Shown piece by piece: positions 21,780 through 21,867 of a stretch of 21,867 nucleotides of DNA (the stretch's first letter is position 1; every line of letters starts with the position of its first letter). The DNA comes from a virus. The DNA lies in IMG/VR virus record IMGVR_UViG_3300023223_000583, positions 1 to 21,867 of that record; one strand, written 5' to 3'. A program made the position numbers and the translations under genes. A model generated the notes under the pieces. That model saw only the letters and a list, made by a program, of their open reading frames with translations. It was not told the DNA's origin and did not search any database.

Positions 21780-21867
21780 AGAGCGTATCCAAGACATGGA
21801 AAATGTCAAGGCGCATGTGCTCAAGTCTAAACCTGATACTCATCCCCTAGGCCGCAAAGAATGTGTA
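21757..21867 (+). CDS. Partial gene running off the right edge
   Basis: ATG 21757 lies inside the end of the preceding gene in another frame and stays open to the last base (37 codons): MIAQQLLEERIQDMENVKAH onward to HPLGRKECV. The N-terminus is a charged helix. The true length and function cannot be seen. Co-transcription with the HTH-like gene from the rightward promoter is likely. Confidence 0.6.
   Translation, partial: MIAQQLLEERIQDMENVKAHVLKSKPDTHPLGRKECV

Noticed and set aside
1-21867. CRISPR array, IS element, integrase or attachment site
   Set aside because: No regularly spaced direct repeats, transposase or recombinase motifs, or terminal direct repeats were seen in any part of the window.

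Overview
This window is the tail, lysis and small-early-gene part of a tailed, most likely long-tailed (siphovirus-type), phage or prophage of a Bacteroidetes host. Three lines point there. The intergenic gaps carry promoters of the Bacteroidetes type (TTG or TTTG, 16-20 bases, then TAnnTTTG). The predicted exported proteins have Bacteroidetes-like Sec signals ending in Ala/Gly-Gln. The tail genes resemble proteins typical of Bacteroidetes phages. No integrase, terminase, portal, major capsid or replication gene is visible, so lifestyle cannot be decided from this stretch. The standard code applies: TGA clearly ends at least ten genes.

Layout. Positions 1-2983 hold the end of the head/neck region: a 5'-truncated beta-rich decoration or fibre-like protein with an in-frame TGA, three small putative virion proteins and a candidate tail-completion protein. 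A promoter at about 2999-3026 then drives the likely tail tube gene (3060-3995) and two very small genes in the tail-chaperone position. This block ends at an intrinsic terminator (4429-4457). Next come two overlapping small genes, the 1144-residue tape measure (5374-8808) and the tail tip: a 574-residue protein with hydrophobic helices, a small helical protein, an 826-residue beta-rich protein and a 308-residue conserved tail protein. A 690-residue fibre-like protein with VGIGT-type repeats follows. It and the next 152-residue protein both start with Sec signal peptides, which is unusual for virion components. The rightward operon ends with a lysis cassette of small membrane proteins around an M23-family endolysin (17018-18770).

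Positions 18767-21459 form a leftward operon of nine small, tightly overlapping genes of the kind found in early or accessory phage regions. One of them, a 55-residue gene at 20354-20521, is easy to miss. The leftward promoter (TTG-N20-TATGTTTG, 21498-21528) lies next to a rightward promoter (TTG-N20-TACATTTG, 21576-21606). The rightward one overlaps an 8-bp-arm dyad that looks like a repressor operator and leads to a short HTH-like gene with almost no 5' leader. A further gene runs off the right end.

Most noteworthy: (1) a structured 95-nt leader in the leftward operon (21164-21258), with apparently mutually exclusive stems, one of which would bury the start region of the next gene; (2) an identical 14-nt element abutting the start codons of the first two leftward genes; (3) the operator-like divergent switch; (4) two consecutive Sec-signal proteins in the fibre module; (5) the in-frame TGA in the first gene. 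No CRISPR array, IS element or tRNA was seen. All functional calls are from reading the sequence, without database searches.
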